The notes beneath the pieces are model-generated. The model worked only from the letters and a program-made list of their open reading frames with translations. It was not told where the DNA came from and did no database searches. Below are positions 32,760-41,423 of a DNA stretch of 64,000 nt, one piece after another; within the stretch, counting starts at the first letter, position 1; every line of letters begins with the position of its first letter. A program made the position numbers and the translations under genes. The DNA is taken from positions 434,001 through 498,000 of the forward strand of contig CAWKHA010000004.1 of NCBI GenBank assembly GCA_963849365.1, given 5' to 3'. Source of the DNA: CAVQCJ01 sp963849365 (lineage in GTDB: Bacteria; Actinomycetota; Actinomycetes; Prado026).

Positions 32760-34358
32760 TCAGGCCAGCGTGTGCACGTCGTCGGCTGCGGCGACCAGCA
32801 CCGGGTCGTGCGTGGCCGCGACGACAGCGGTGCCGTGCCCGGCCGCCTCGCGCAGTGCCGCCACCACCCGTTCGGCGTTGGCCTCGTCCTGCTGCGACGT
32901 CGGCTCGTCGAGCACCGCGAGGTCCGAGCCCGACACCAGCACGCGCGCCACCAGGGCGCGCTGCCGCTCGCCACCGGACAGCACCCCGACCCGGCGGTGA
33001 CGCAGCGGATGGAGGCCGAGCCGGTCCACCCACAGCTCGACCGCGGCGGAGTCGTGCGGCAGCCCGCGTGCATCCCGCGCCAGAGCGAGGTTCTCCTCGA
33101 CGTCGAGCGCGTCGACCAGGCCGCCGCCCTGGCCGGCCATGGCCACGTGCGCCCGCCGCACGTCCGCGAGTGCGTCCCGGTCCAGATCGTCGAGGGAGCG
33201 GCCGGCGAGCGTCACGCTGCCCGAGTCCGGGCGCACCAGACCGGTCATCACCCGCAGCAGCGTGGTCTTGCCCGATCCGGACGGACCCTGCACGACGGTG
33301 AGCCGGTCCGGCTGCACGGCGACGGTGACGCCGTCCAGCACGACGCGGGCGTCGCGGACCATCCGGACGTCGGTGAGGCAGGCGACCGGTCCCGGACGGC
33401 GGGCGGCCGGCACCCCTCCCCGCGGTGCCGCTTCGGCGGCTGCCGGGCGCGCCGGCGCGGCAGGTTGACCTGAGGGCTGCCTGGTGCGGCTGGCCGCGGT
33501 CAGCACGATCCCCTCGGCTCCGATGCGCGCGCGCACGCCGCCGTCGACCTCGGCGTCGTGCCGCATCCGCTCGGGCAGCCGGACCCAGCCGCGGTCGTCC
33601 ACGACCAGTGTCTCGTCGTGCGTGCCGCCGGCGGACGGCTCCCACTCCTCCGACAGCCGGCCGTCGCGGATCCGCACCACTCGGTCGGCGATCGCCGCCG
33701 CCCGTACGTCGTGGGTGACCAGCAGCAAGGACGCGCCGGCCGCCTGCGTGGCCTCCGACAGCAGTGCGTACACCTGCTCCGCGGAGACCCGGTCGAGCTC
33801 CCCTGTCGGCTCGTCGGCAAGGACCAGCGAAGGACCGTGCGCGACCGCCGAGCAGACGGCGACCCGCTGCGCCTCGCCTCCGGACAGCGTCTGCGGCCGC
33901 CGGGCGCCGAGCGACTCCAGGCCGAGGCGGGCCAACGCCTCCCGGGCGCGCTCGGTGGCCAGGACGGCTGTGCACCCCGCCAGCCGCAGCTGCAGGGCGA
34001 CGTTGCCGACGACGTCCAGCTCCGGGCGGAGAGTCCGTGCGTGGTGCTGGTCGACCAGGCCGAGCCGTACCGACCGCAGCTCGTCCAGCTCGCGGCTCTC
34101 GGCACCGGACAGCTCGACGCCGGCCACTCGCACCAGCCCGGCGCTCGGCGGCTGCTCGCCGGCGAGGACGCGCAGCAGCGTCGTCTTGCCGGAACCGTTC
34201 GGACCGTGCACGACCACCCGCTCACCTGGCGAGACCTCCAGGGACAGCCCGCGCAATGCGGCGACGTGGCCCGTCGGCGTCGGGTACAGGCAGAACAGGT
34301 CGTGCGCCACCACCGCGGGCTCGCCCGCCGCCGGCACCGCAGGGTCTCGCCCGCTCAT
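32760..34358 (-). CDS. Fused twin ABC transporter ATPase (MacB/LolD type)
   Basis: This 532-residue protein contains two complete nucleotide-binding domains. Domain 1 (about 15-230) has GPNGSGKTTLLRVLAG, the signature LSGGEAQRVAV and the Walker B LVLADEPTGELD. Domain 2 (about 310-530) has GPSGSGKTTLLRVMTG, LSGGERQRALVARVLV and LAVLDEPTSQQD. A low-complexity linker rich in Ala, Pro and Arg separates them. The domains look like LolD/MacB-type export ATPases. The gene overlaps the permease stop (ATGA), so they act together. Fusion of both ATPases with one large permease suggests a complete two-gene transporter. Confidence 0.9.
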   Translation of the reverse strand: MSGRDPAVPAAGEPAVVAHDLFCLYPTPTGHVAALRGLSLEVSPGERVVVHGPNGSGKTTLLRVLAGEQPPSAGLVRVAGVELSGAESRELDELRSVRLGLVDQHHARTLRPELDVVGNVALQLRLAGCTAVLATERAREALARLGLESLGARRPQTLSGGEAQRVAVCSAVAHGPSLVLADEPTGELDRVSAEQVYALLSEATQAAGASLLLVTHDVRAAAIADRVVRIRDGRLSEEWEPSAGGTHDETLVVDDRGWVRLPERMRHDAEVDGGVRARIGAEGIVLTAASRTRQPSGQPAAPARPAAAEAAPRGGVPAARRPGPVACLTDVRMVRDARVVLDGVTVAVQPDRLTVVQGPSGSGKTTLLRVMTGLVRPDSGSVTLAGRSLDDLDRDALADVRRAHVAMAGQGGGLVDALDVEENLALARDARGLPHDSAAVELWVDRLGLHPLRHRRVGVLSGGERQRALVARVLVSGSDLAVLDEPTSQQDEANAERVVAALREAAGHGTAVVAATHDPVLVAAADDVHTLA

Positions 34359-37300
34359 CCCAGCACCGTGTCCGGTGGTCGCGGCATCGCCTCGCGCAGC
34401 GACCCCGCGGCGACGAGCGCTGCGGCCGCGAGCGCCAGCCCCAGCCCGCTGCCGAGGACCACCGCCACCCAGACCGGCCCGACCGACAGCACGAGCGGGG
34501 GGTGCGGCGTGGTGCCCACGGCCGTGACGGTGACGATCGCCGCGGTGGCCCGCGCGAGCAGCAGCCCGAGCACCACCCCTGCGGGCAGCGCCAGCAGCAC
34601 CACGGCCACGGCGCGGAAGAACAGCGACGACCGCAGCGTGCGCGGCGCGACACCGTCGCTCTCCCAGGCGTACAGCTCGGCCGCCTCGTCGCGCCGGTCG
34701 GCCACGACGAGCAGCAGGACGGCGAACACGGCGACGGCGAGCGCGAGGACCGCGCTGGCGACGAGCAGCCCGGCCGCGCCCCGGGCGAGCGGGTCGGCTG
34801 CCAGCCGTGCCTGCTCGGCGGCCCGCACGTCGACTCTCAGCTGGTCGTACGGAGCCTGCCCGAGCGCCGTCGCGAGCGTGCCCTCGGCCGGGTCCGGACC
34901 GGCCAGCCACAGCTCGGCGACCGACCCGGTGCCGGGTGCGCGGCTGTCGAGCCGGTCGGCGAGCGCGGCTTCGTCGGCGACGACGAACGTGTCGCCCACC
35001 GTCGGGAACCGCGGGAGCACCCCGACCACCCTGGCCACGACCGGAGCGCCGGAGGTCAGGCCGAGCTTCAGCTCGCCGCCGACCGCGTGGGCCGCGGTCT
35101 GCGGGTCGACGAGCACCGGGAGGATGGCTTCCGGCACCGTCGCGGCGGCCCGTACGACGAGCCGGTCGCCGGTGAAGGCGTACTGCACGGCGAGGTTCGA
35201 CCCGCTGGTCGTCGCCGTCACCGAGCCGCTCGCCGACGTGGCACCCCAGCCCGCCCACGAGCCGTCGGCGAGCCGCGCGCCGGAGTCGTCGAGGTACTGC
35301 GGCGCGCCCAGCACCATCCGGCCGCCGAGGACGCCGAGCGAGGTGAGCCCTTCGCCGATGTGGTGCTGGACCCGGGTCGCGAAGTCGGTGGCCTCGGCGA
35401 GCGTGAACGACTGCAGGCGTGGCGCCCCGGAGGCGGCCGGGCCGGCCAGCGCCGGTGGCAGCTGCGCCACGAAGCCGCCGTCCACCACGGTCGTGGCCAC
35501 GCCGACATCCAACCCGTCGGGCAGCCGGAACCACGCGGTCAGCTGCACCTCCTCCGTGTCCCCCCTGGCCGGCAGCACGAACCGCGCCGCTCCCGAAGGC
35601 ACGGTCCCGCCGACCGGCGTCGCCGGCAGGCGGATCGCAGCCGCGGCGGCCTGCGGGTCGTCGCCTCCCACGACGTGCGCCCACGATCGCACCTCGGGCA
35701 GCGCGGACGGGTCGACTCCGAGCACCTCGACCGGCACCGCCTCGCTCGCCGACAGCCGCACCCCGGCCGCCGAGCGCACTACCCGACGCACCTGCACCCC
35801 GGGCGCGAGCGCGGTGTAGGCGCGCAGCGGTCCCACGTCCAGCGGACGCTGCAGGGTCGACCCCGTGGTCACCCGCGCGTCCAGCGGGACCGTGAACGCG
35901 GCCTGGTCGACGGCACCCTGCGCGAGCGTCGAACGGTACGAGCCCGCGAACACGACGACGGCCGTGGCCGCGGTGAGGAAGGCGACGGTCGCCACCGGGC
36001 GCAGCGGCCGGCGGGCCCCACCGAGCAGCGCGAGCCTGGCGGCCACCCAGCGATGCGGCAGGACCCGTCCGAGCACCGTGACCGTCGCCGGCCACAACCG
36101 GGCGGCGAGCAGCCCGCCACACAGGACCACGAGCACGGGCAGCGCCGTCAGCAGTGGGTCGGTGCCGGCGCCCAACGAGGCCGCGCCGACCGTCCCGCGG
36201 GCGACCGAGAGCGCCACGACGGCGAGACCGACGACGACCGTCGCGTCGACCACGCGCCAGGCCGCCCGCTCCGCGGAGCCGGCCCACGACGACGTGACCG
36301 CGACCACGACCACGGCCAGGAGCGCACCGACGAGGACGCCCGGCAGCGCGGCGCCCACGGCTGCCGCCGCCGTCGAACCGGCCGGCAGCCCGGCCTGGGA
36401 CGCCGTGACCGCGCCGACCACCGCACCGAGCCCCAGCCCGAGCAGTGTCCCGACCAGCACCGGGACGACCGCCTCGACCACCGCGAGCAGGCGTACGGTC
36501 CTGCGGGTCGCGCCGCGGCGGCGCAGCAGGGCGTCCAGCGCCAGGCGGTCCCGGCGCAGGCCGGTCGCGGCGATCACGCAGAAACCCAGCAGCAGCGCCG
36601 TCGCTGAGGCCCCGAGCAGCGTGAAACGCCGGGCCGAGAGCCGGGCCCGGTCGTCCTGCGCCCGCAACGTCGCGTCCGGCGAGGTGAGCACCAGGCCCGA
36701 ACCTAGGACCGAGAGCGAGTCGCTGGTCGCGGCGCTGCGTCGCAGGTAGGCGTCCACACCGAGCCGGCTCACGACTCCCAGGTCCAGCGGGGCGACCCAT
36801 CCGTACGACCGCTGGAACAGGTGCAGCGCAGCGAGCTGCTGCGCCGCCGCGACGCCGTCGGCCAGCAGGAGCGGTGCGTCGTGCCCCGGGTCGAAGGTCC
36901 CCGTGAGCAGCAACGGGTCCGTTCGCACCGCCCGGCCGACGACGACGAGCCCCAGGGCCGGGTCGAGATCCGGCGTGCCGCTGCCCACGACCACGACCTC
37001 GCACCGCTGCGGGGTGCAGGACGACGGCAGCCGTCCCTCGGTGACACGGACGGCGCTGTGCAGGTCATCGGCGGCGCCGAGGAAGAACGAGCCACCGCTG
37101 CGGTCGGCCGCGCGCCGGAACAGCAGCTCGCCGCGGACGCTGCCGGCCGCCAGGCCGGCCAGCGCAGAGCGGGACCGGCCGTCGATCGTGGCGAGCTCGG
37201 AGCCGGGGAGCTCGATGCCGGATGAGGAGACGATCAGGCTGCGCTCTCCCGGCGGGAGGGCCTGCACGCCGTACTGCACCGCCTGTGAGGCGACGACCTG

Positions 37301-37426
37301 GGCGCTGGCCTGGGCGGCGACCGGCAGCGCGGTGGCGGCGGCGACGCCGAGGACGACCAGCACTCGGCGCAGCGGCCGGTAGCGCAGGCGGGCCCAGGCG
37401 AGCGATGCCACCACGGAGGTACGCAC
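34355..37426 (-). CDS. Large FtsX/MacB-like ABC permease
   Basis: This 1023-residue protein has an N-terminal helix (LRRVLVVLGVAAATALPVAAQ) and a large extracellular region (about 45-270). Around 270-480 are helices (LLGASATALLLGFCVIAATGL, AVVEAVVPVLVGTLLGLGLGAVVGAV and others), then a second extracellular region (about 510-870). Near the C-terminus the helices run through GLLVASAVLALAVAVFAVLLLVVAD. The layout is that of duplicated FtsX-like permeases of the MacB family. The GTG at 37426 follows GGGAGG. It is co-transcribed with the twin ATPase and divergent from the CGNR regulator. Possible substrates include lipids, peptides or antibiotics. Confidence 0.88.
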   Translation of the reverse strand: MRTSVVASLAWARLRYRPLRRVLVVLGVAAATALPVAAQASAQVVASQAVQYGVQALPPGERSLIVSSSGIELPGSELATIDGRSRSALAGLAAGSVRGELLFRRAADRSGGSFFLGAADDLHSAVRVTEGRLPSSCTPQRCEVVVVGSGTPDLDPALGLVVVGRAVRTDPLLLTGTFDPGHDAPLLLADGVAAAQQLAALHLFQRSYGWVAPLDLGVVSRLGVDAYLRRSAATSDSLSVLGSGLVLTSPDATLRAQDDRARLSARRFTLLGASATALLLGFCVIAATGLRRDRLALDALLRRRGATRRTVRLLAVVEAVVPVLVGTLLGLGLGAVVGAVTASQAGLPAGSTAAAAVGAALPGVLVGALLAVVVVAVTSSWAGSAERAAWRVVDATVVVGLAVVALSVARGTVGAASLGAGTDPLLTALPVLVVLCGGLLAARLWPATVTVLGRVLPHRWVAARLALLGGARRPLRPVATVAFLTAATAVVVFAGSYRSTLAQGAVDQAAFTVPLDARVTTGSTLQRPLDVGPLRAYTALAPGVQVRRVVRSAAGVRLSASEAVPVEVLGVDPSALPEVRSWAHVVGGDDPQAAAAAIRLPATPVGGTVPSGAARFVLPARGDTEEVQLTAWFRLPDGLDVGVATTVVDGGFVAQLPPALAGPAASGAPRLQSFTLAEATDFATRVQHHIGEGLTSLGVLGGRMVLGAPQYLDDSGARLADGSWAGWGATSASGSVTATTSGSNLAVQYAFTGDRLVVRAAATVPEAILPVLVDPQTAAHAVGGELKLGLTSGAPVVARVVGVLPRFPTVGDTFVVADEAALADRLDSRAPGTGSVAELWLAGPDPAEGTLATALGQAPYDQLRVDVRAAEQARLAADPLARGAAGLLVASAVLALAVAVFAVLLLVVADRRDEAAELYAWESDGVAPRTLRSSLFFRAVAVVLLALPAGVVLGLLLARATAAIVTVTAVGTTPHPPLVLSVGPVWVAVVLGSGLGLALAAAALVAAGSLREAMPRPPDTVLG

Positions 37427-37463
37427 GGCGTCGCCTCCCTCTCCCGGTCCGGCCTCAGTCGTA

Positions 37464-37493
37464 CTAACCAGTCATCGGACAGTAACAGGTTAG
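37464..37493. promoter_or_regulatory. Putative CGNR operator between divergent genes
   Basis: CTAACC (37464-37469) and GGTTAG (37488-37493) form an inverted repeat with 18 bases between. It lies within the roughly 100-base gap between the permease GTG (37426) and the CGNR gene (37528). The position suits control of both directions by one regulator. Binding is inferred from location and symmetry only. Confidence 0.45.
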
Positions 37494-37527
37494 CCGGGGT
37501 ACAGTACCGCGGACACGGGAGGTGGAG

Positions 37528-38217
37528 ATGGCTTGGGAGATCGTCGACGGACAGCGCATCCCGCTGCCCGTGGCCGGGGTTCCCGCGCTGGACTTCCTCA
37601 ACACCCGCGCCGGGTGGCCCACGCAGACGAACGAGTACCTGGTCGGCTACGCGCCGCTGGCCGTCTGGTGCCGCGAGCGCGGTCTGGTCGACGCCGGCAC
37701 CTGCCGCCGCGCCCTGGCCGCCGCACACCGGGACCCCGCGAGGGCCGACGACGTACGCCTCCGCGCGCTGGCCCTGCGCGAGGCGCTGCGTCCCGTGCTC
37801 GTGCTCGGCCAGGGCACCCCGAAGACCGCGCGGGACGGCTGGCCGCTCGTGCGGGCGGAGGGGGCGGTGGCGCGCAACGCGGCCGAGCTCACGCGGACTC
37901 CGCAGGGCGACGGCCTGGCGGCCTGGCGGCTGCCGCCCACGACCGAGCCGCTGCTCGTCCCGTACCTGGAGCTCGTGCTCGCCGTCACGCAGCTGCTCGC
38001 GACCCCGGAGGCGCGCTCGGTGCGGGCCTGCCCGATGCCCGACTGCGGCTGGGTGTTCACGGACCCGAGCGGCCGCCGTCGCTGGTGCTCGATGGCGTGG
38101 TGCGGCAACCGTTCGAAGGTACGGGCGCACGCGCGCGCGCGCCCGCGCCCGCGCCCGCTCCACCCCGCGCATACCTACGGGCAGGTAAGGCCGCTTTCCG
38201 GCCTTACCTGCCCGTAG
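37528..38217 (+). CDS. CGNR zinc-finger transcriptional regulator
   Basis: This 229-residue ABATE/CGNR-domain protein has an N-terminal ligand-like domain with LDFLNTRAG. The C-terminal zinc finger is CPMPDCGWVFTDPSGRRRWCSMAWCGNRSKVRAHARA, with four Cys and the CGNR motif that gives the name. ATG at 37528 is preferred to the GTG two codons earlier because of GGGAGG spacing. The final codons and TAG stop lie inside palindrome copy 3, so its native tail seems to have been replaced. It probably controls the divergent ABC exporter operon. Confidence 0.88.
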   Translation: MAWEIVDGQRIPLPVAGVPALDFLNTRAGWPTQTNEYLVGYAPLAVWCRERGLVDAGTCRRALAAAHRDPARADDVRLRALALREALRPVLVLGQGTPKTARDGWPLVRAEGAVARNAAELTRTPQGDGLAAWRLPPTTEPLLVPYLELVLAVTQLLATPEARSVRACPMPDCGWVFTDPSGRRRWCSMAWCGNRSKVRAHARARPRPRPLHPAHTYGQVRPLSGLTCP

Positions 38218-38219
38218 GT
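38173..38219. repeat. Palindromic repeat element, copy 3
   Basis: The 21-base arms (38173-38193 and 38199-38219) are perfectly complementary around a CTTTC loop. The core ACCTACGGGCAGGTAAGGCC is the same as in copies 1 and 2. It lies between convergent genes and supplies the last codons and stop of the CGNR gene. Like copy 1 it could work as a bidirectional terminator. Confidence 0.9.
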
Positions 38220-38224
38220 TTCGC

Positions 38225-39184
38225 CTAGGCGTGCGTGGCGGGGATCGTGCCCATGCGCCCGGACTGGAAGTCCTCGAACGCCTGCACGAGCTCGGCGCGG
38301 TTGTTCATCACGAATGGCCCGTACTGCGCCACCGGCTCGCGGATCGGCCGGCCGCCCAGCACCAGCACGTCCAGGGCCGCCGTGCGGCTGTCCTGCGACT
38401 GCTCCGCGGCGAACCGGACGACGTCGCCGGGCCCGAACACCGCGAGCTGGCCGCCGCGGATCGGCCGCCGGTCGGCGCCGACCGTGCCGCGCCCGGAGAG
38501 CGCGTAGACGAGCGCGTTGAAGCCGGGCTCCCAGGGCAGCTCGACCTCGGCGCCCGGGCTGACCGTCGCGTGCAGCAGCGCGATCGGCGTGTGCGTCACG
38601 CCCGGACCGCTGTGCCCCGCGACCTCGCCCGCGACCACGCGCAGCAGGGCGCCGCCGTCGTGGGAGGTCAGCAGCGCCACCTTGCTCGCGCCGATGTCCT
38701 GGTACCGGGGCGGCGTCCACTTGTCCGCCGCCGGCAGGTTGACCCACAGCTGTACGCCGTGGAACAGCCCGCCGCGCACGACGACCTCCTCCGGCGGGGC
38801 CTCGATGTGCAGGATCCCGCTGCCGGCGGTCATCCACTGCGTTGCGCCGTCGGCGATCACGCCGCCGCCACCGGTCGAGTCCTGGTGCTGCATGATCCCG
38901 TCGATCATGTACGTGACGGTCTCGAAGCCACGGTGCGGGTGCCAGGACGTGCCCTTGGGCTCACCCGGCGCGTAGTCGACCTCGCCCATCTGGTCCATGT
39001 GGATGAACGGGTCCAGATGGCGCTGGTCGATCCCGGCGAACGCGCGCTTGACCGGGAAACCCTCGCCCTCGAACCCGCTCGGGGCGCTCGAGACGGCCAG
39101 GACCGGGCGGTCGACCGCGACCGCGGCGTCCGGTCGCGGGACGCGTGGCAGGGTGAGCAGGTCCTGGACGACGACTGCGGGCAT
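38225..39184 (-). CDS. Pirin family protein
   Basis: This 319-residue bicupin has the pirin N-terminal domain, with HPHRGFETVTYMIDG metal-site motif and SGILHIEAPPEE, and the C-terminal domain with HATVSPGAEVELPWEPG. Pirins bind Fe or another metal. Bacterial members have quercetinase activity or regulatory roles, and no specific role is suggested here. The ATG at 39184 has GGGAG upstream. The first 30 residues are an unrelated-looking leader. The gene is convergent with the CGNR gene across palindrome copy 3. Confidence 0.9.
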   Translation of the reverse strand: MPAVVVQDLLTLPRVPRPDAAVAVDRPVLAVSSAPSGFEGEGFPVKRAFAGIDQRHLDPFIHMDQMGEVDYAPGEPKGTSWHPHRGFETVTYMIDGIMQHQDSTGGGGVIADGATQWMTAGSGILHIEAPPEEVVVRGGLFHGVQLWVNLPAADKWTPPRYQDIGASKVALLTSHDGGALLRVVAGEVAGHSGPGVTHTPIALLHATVSPGAEVELPWEPGFNALVYALSGRGTVGADRRPIRGGQLAVFGPGDVVRFAAEQSQDSRTAALDVLVLGGRPIREPVAQYGPFVMNNRAELVQAFEDFQSGRMGTIPATHA

Positions 39185-39319
39185 GTCGAGCTCCCAAGTT
39201 CTAGGCTGCCAGCCACCTCGGCCGGACACCCGCACGTAACAATAGTTGAAGTCTGAACATTTCTGCCAGCGGCCCCCGGGCGAGCCGGACCGACCCCGCC
39301 GACCCCGGGAGCATGCCTC

Positions 39320-40606
39320 GTGAACGCCGCACCCACCGCCGGAGCGCTGCTCGAGCTCTTCCCGCCGGGCACGACGCTCGCCGCCGACGGCACCCTCGTC
39401 GTGGGCGGCTGCCGCCTCGACGACCTCGCCGAGCAGTTCGGCACTCCGGTGTACGTGGTCGACGAGGGGGCCCTGCGGGCGCGGGCCCGCGAGCTGCGCG
39501 ACGAGCTGGCCCGGGTCTGGCCCAGCTCCCGGGTGGCCTTCGCGTCCAAGTCGTTCCCGGCCAAGGCCGCGTACCGCCTGGTCGCCGACGAAGGGCTGAA
39601 GGTCGACGTCGCCGGCGGCGGCGAGCTCGTGCTCGCGCTGGCCGCGGGCGTGTCGCCGCACGACATCGTGCTGCACGGCAACGCCAAGACCGATGCCGAG
39701 CTCGAGCTGGCCGTCCGCAGCGGGGTGGGAACCGTGGTCGTCGACAATGCCGACGACGTCGACCGGCTCGAGCGTCTCCTCGCTGCCGCCCCCGCCGGCC
39801 GGGGACCGCAGCACGTGCTCGTACGTGTGGTCCCGGGGATCGACGCCGACACCCACGCGGCGATGGCCACCGGCGGCGACAGCTCCAAGTTCGGCCTGCC
39901 ACTCGACCAGGCCCGCGCGCTGTTCGAACGGATCCGTGCCGCGGAACGGCTGTACCTGGACGGCGTCCATGTCCACGTCGGGTCGCAGATCATGGACGTG
40001 GACACCCTCGCCCGAGCCGTCGAGGTGGTCGCCGGGCTCGGGACCTTCGAGGTGTACGACCTCGGGGGCGGGCTCGGTGCGCGCTACACCTTCGCCGACC
40101 ACGCGCCGTCGGTCGCCGAGTACGCGGACGCGCTCGGAGCGGCCTGCCGCAAGTTCTTGCCGCCCGGCGCGCAGATCGTCATCGAGCCGGGCCGCTCGCT
40201 GGTGGCCCGTGCCGGCGTCACCGTGTACCGCGTGGTGACGGTCAAGCGCGGCACCGACCGCACGTTCGTCGCGGTCGACGGCGGCATGGGCGACAACCTC
40301 GAAGTGTCGTTGTACGAGCAGCGGTTCGAGGCGACCGTGGTCGACCGCGTCGGCGGCGGGGAGCCGTACGAACTGGTCGGCCGGCACTGCGAGTCGGGCG
40401 ACCGCCTGATCGCCGGCGCCTACCTGGACGCACCCCGCGTCGGCGACCTCGTCGTCCTGCCGGTGACTGGCGCCTACTGCTACACGATGGGCAACAACTA
40501 CAACGGGGCGCTGCGACCGCCGGTGGTGTTCTGCAGCGGCGGAAGCGCCCGCGAGGTCGTCCGGCGGGAGACGTACGAGGACCTGCTCGCCCGCCAGATC
40601 GGCTGA
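39320..40606 (+). CDS. lysA: Diaminopimelate decarboxylase
   Basis: This 428-residue fold-type III PLP enzyme makes lysine from meso-diaminopimelate. The PLP lysine is in FASKSFPAKAAY. Further family motifs are VDVAGGGEL, the HVGSQI strand, DLGGGLGARY, the EPGRSLVA loop and CESGDRL with YCYTMGNNYNG. These fit LysA better than ornithine or arginine decarboxylases. It starts with GTG at 39320 and is not beside other lysine or threonine genes. The minus-strand pirin gene is divergent. Confidence 0.92.
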   Translation: MNAAPTAGALLELFPPGTTLAADGTLVVGGCRLDDLAEQFGTPVYVVDEGALRARARELRDELARVWPSSRVAFASKSFPAKAAYRLVADEGLKVDVAGGGELVLALAAGVSPHDIVLHGNAKTDAELELAVRSGVGTVVVDNADDVDRLERLLAAAPAGRGPQHVLVRVVPGIDADTHAAMATGGDSSKFGLPLDQARALFERIRAAERLYLDGVHVHVGSQIMDVDTLARAVEVVAGLGTFEVYDLGGGLGARYTFADHAPSVAEYADALGAACRKFLPPGAQIVIEPGRSLVARAGVTVYRVVTVKRGTDRTFVAVDGGMGDNLEVSLYEQRFEATVVDRVGGGEPYELVGRHCESGDRLIAGAYLDAPRVGDLVVLPVTGAYCYTMGNNYNGALRPPVVFCSGGSAREVVRRETYEDLLARQIG

Positions 40607-40652
40607 CGGGGCGGCCGCTCAAGTCGGGCACCCGGGGTCCCGAAACGGTGTC

Positions 40653-41423
40653 GTGACCCTTGCCGACCAGCTGGACCACACCCGGCGCACCCGCGCGGCC
40701 ATCGAAGACCTGATCGCGGATCCTTCCCAGCTCGGACCGGACTTCCAGCCGATCGTCTCCCTCACCGGGACGGGCGCTGTCGTCGGCTGGAAGGCGACCG
40801 GCCGCGGCAAAGCCGGCTCCGCGGTCGCGGACACGTTGTCACTGCTGTCCGGGGCGCAGTCGCTGGGTCTGGTGGAGCGCCTGGACTGGGCGTTCCGCTG
40901 CCACGCCTTCGACGTCGCCCTCCGCGACGGGCTGGCCGGTCAGCTGCACCTGACTCCCGAGCCGGAGACCTTCGGCTCGCCGTGCCCACCGCGCCTGGCG
41001 GTTGCGTGGGGACGCGGCCGGCGGGCACTGCAGGTCGTCGCCGAGCTGCACGAGGACGCGCTGGCCGACCTCGACGTCCTGCGCCCGGCCGTGGACGAGA
41101 TGCGCGGGTGGGGCTGGCGGCTCGCGGTCGCCGACCCTTCCGCGGACCGCCACGACGCGGCTGCACTGGACTGGCTGCGGCCGGACTACGTGCAGGTCGA
41201 CGTGAGCAGGCCGGAGCGCCTGACCGACCCCGCCGTACGTAGGTGGCTGGCAGCGGCAGCCGGCACGGGCGCGACGACCATGGCGGTCGGAGTCGACTCC
41301 CAGTCCGCCCGCGACGCGGCGCTACGGGTCGGTGCGCAGTGCGGGCGCGGCTCGTTGCTCGGGGAGCCGGGCGACCTGCCGGACTCGACGGCGAACCGGT
41401 CGGCGAGCGGGCTCCCGGTCTAG
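40653..41423 (+). CDS. Degenerate EAL-domain protein
   Basis: This 256-residue protein has the overall pattern of a c-di-GMP phosphodiesterase EAL domain, beginning FQPIVSLTGTGAVVGW and with a later DWLRPDYVQVDVS strand. The EAL position, normally GYEALLR, reads GWKATGR, so the catalytic glutamate is absent and other metal residues are poorly kept. Activity is very unlikely; it may bind a nucleotide or a partner. The GTG start is at 40653. The stop overlaps the stop of the convergent SpoIIE phosphatase gene. Confidence 0.75.
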   Translation: MTLADQLDHTRRTRAAIEDLIADPSQLGPDFQPIVSLTGTGAVVGWKATGRGKAGSAVADTLSLLSGAQSLGLVERLDWAFRCHAFDVALRDGLAGQLHLTPEPETFGSPCPPRLAVAWGRGRRALQVVAELHEDALADLDVLRPAVDEMRGWGWRLAVADPSADRHDAAALDWLRPDYVQVDVSRPERLTDPAVRRWLAAAAGTGATTMAVGVDSQSARDAALRVGAQCGRGSLLGEPGDLPDSTANRSASGLPV

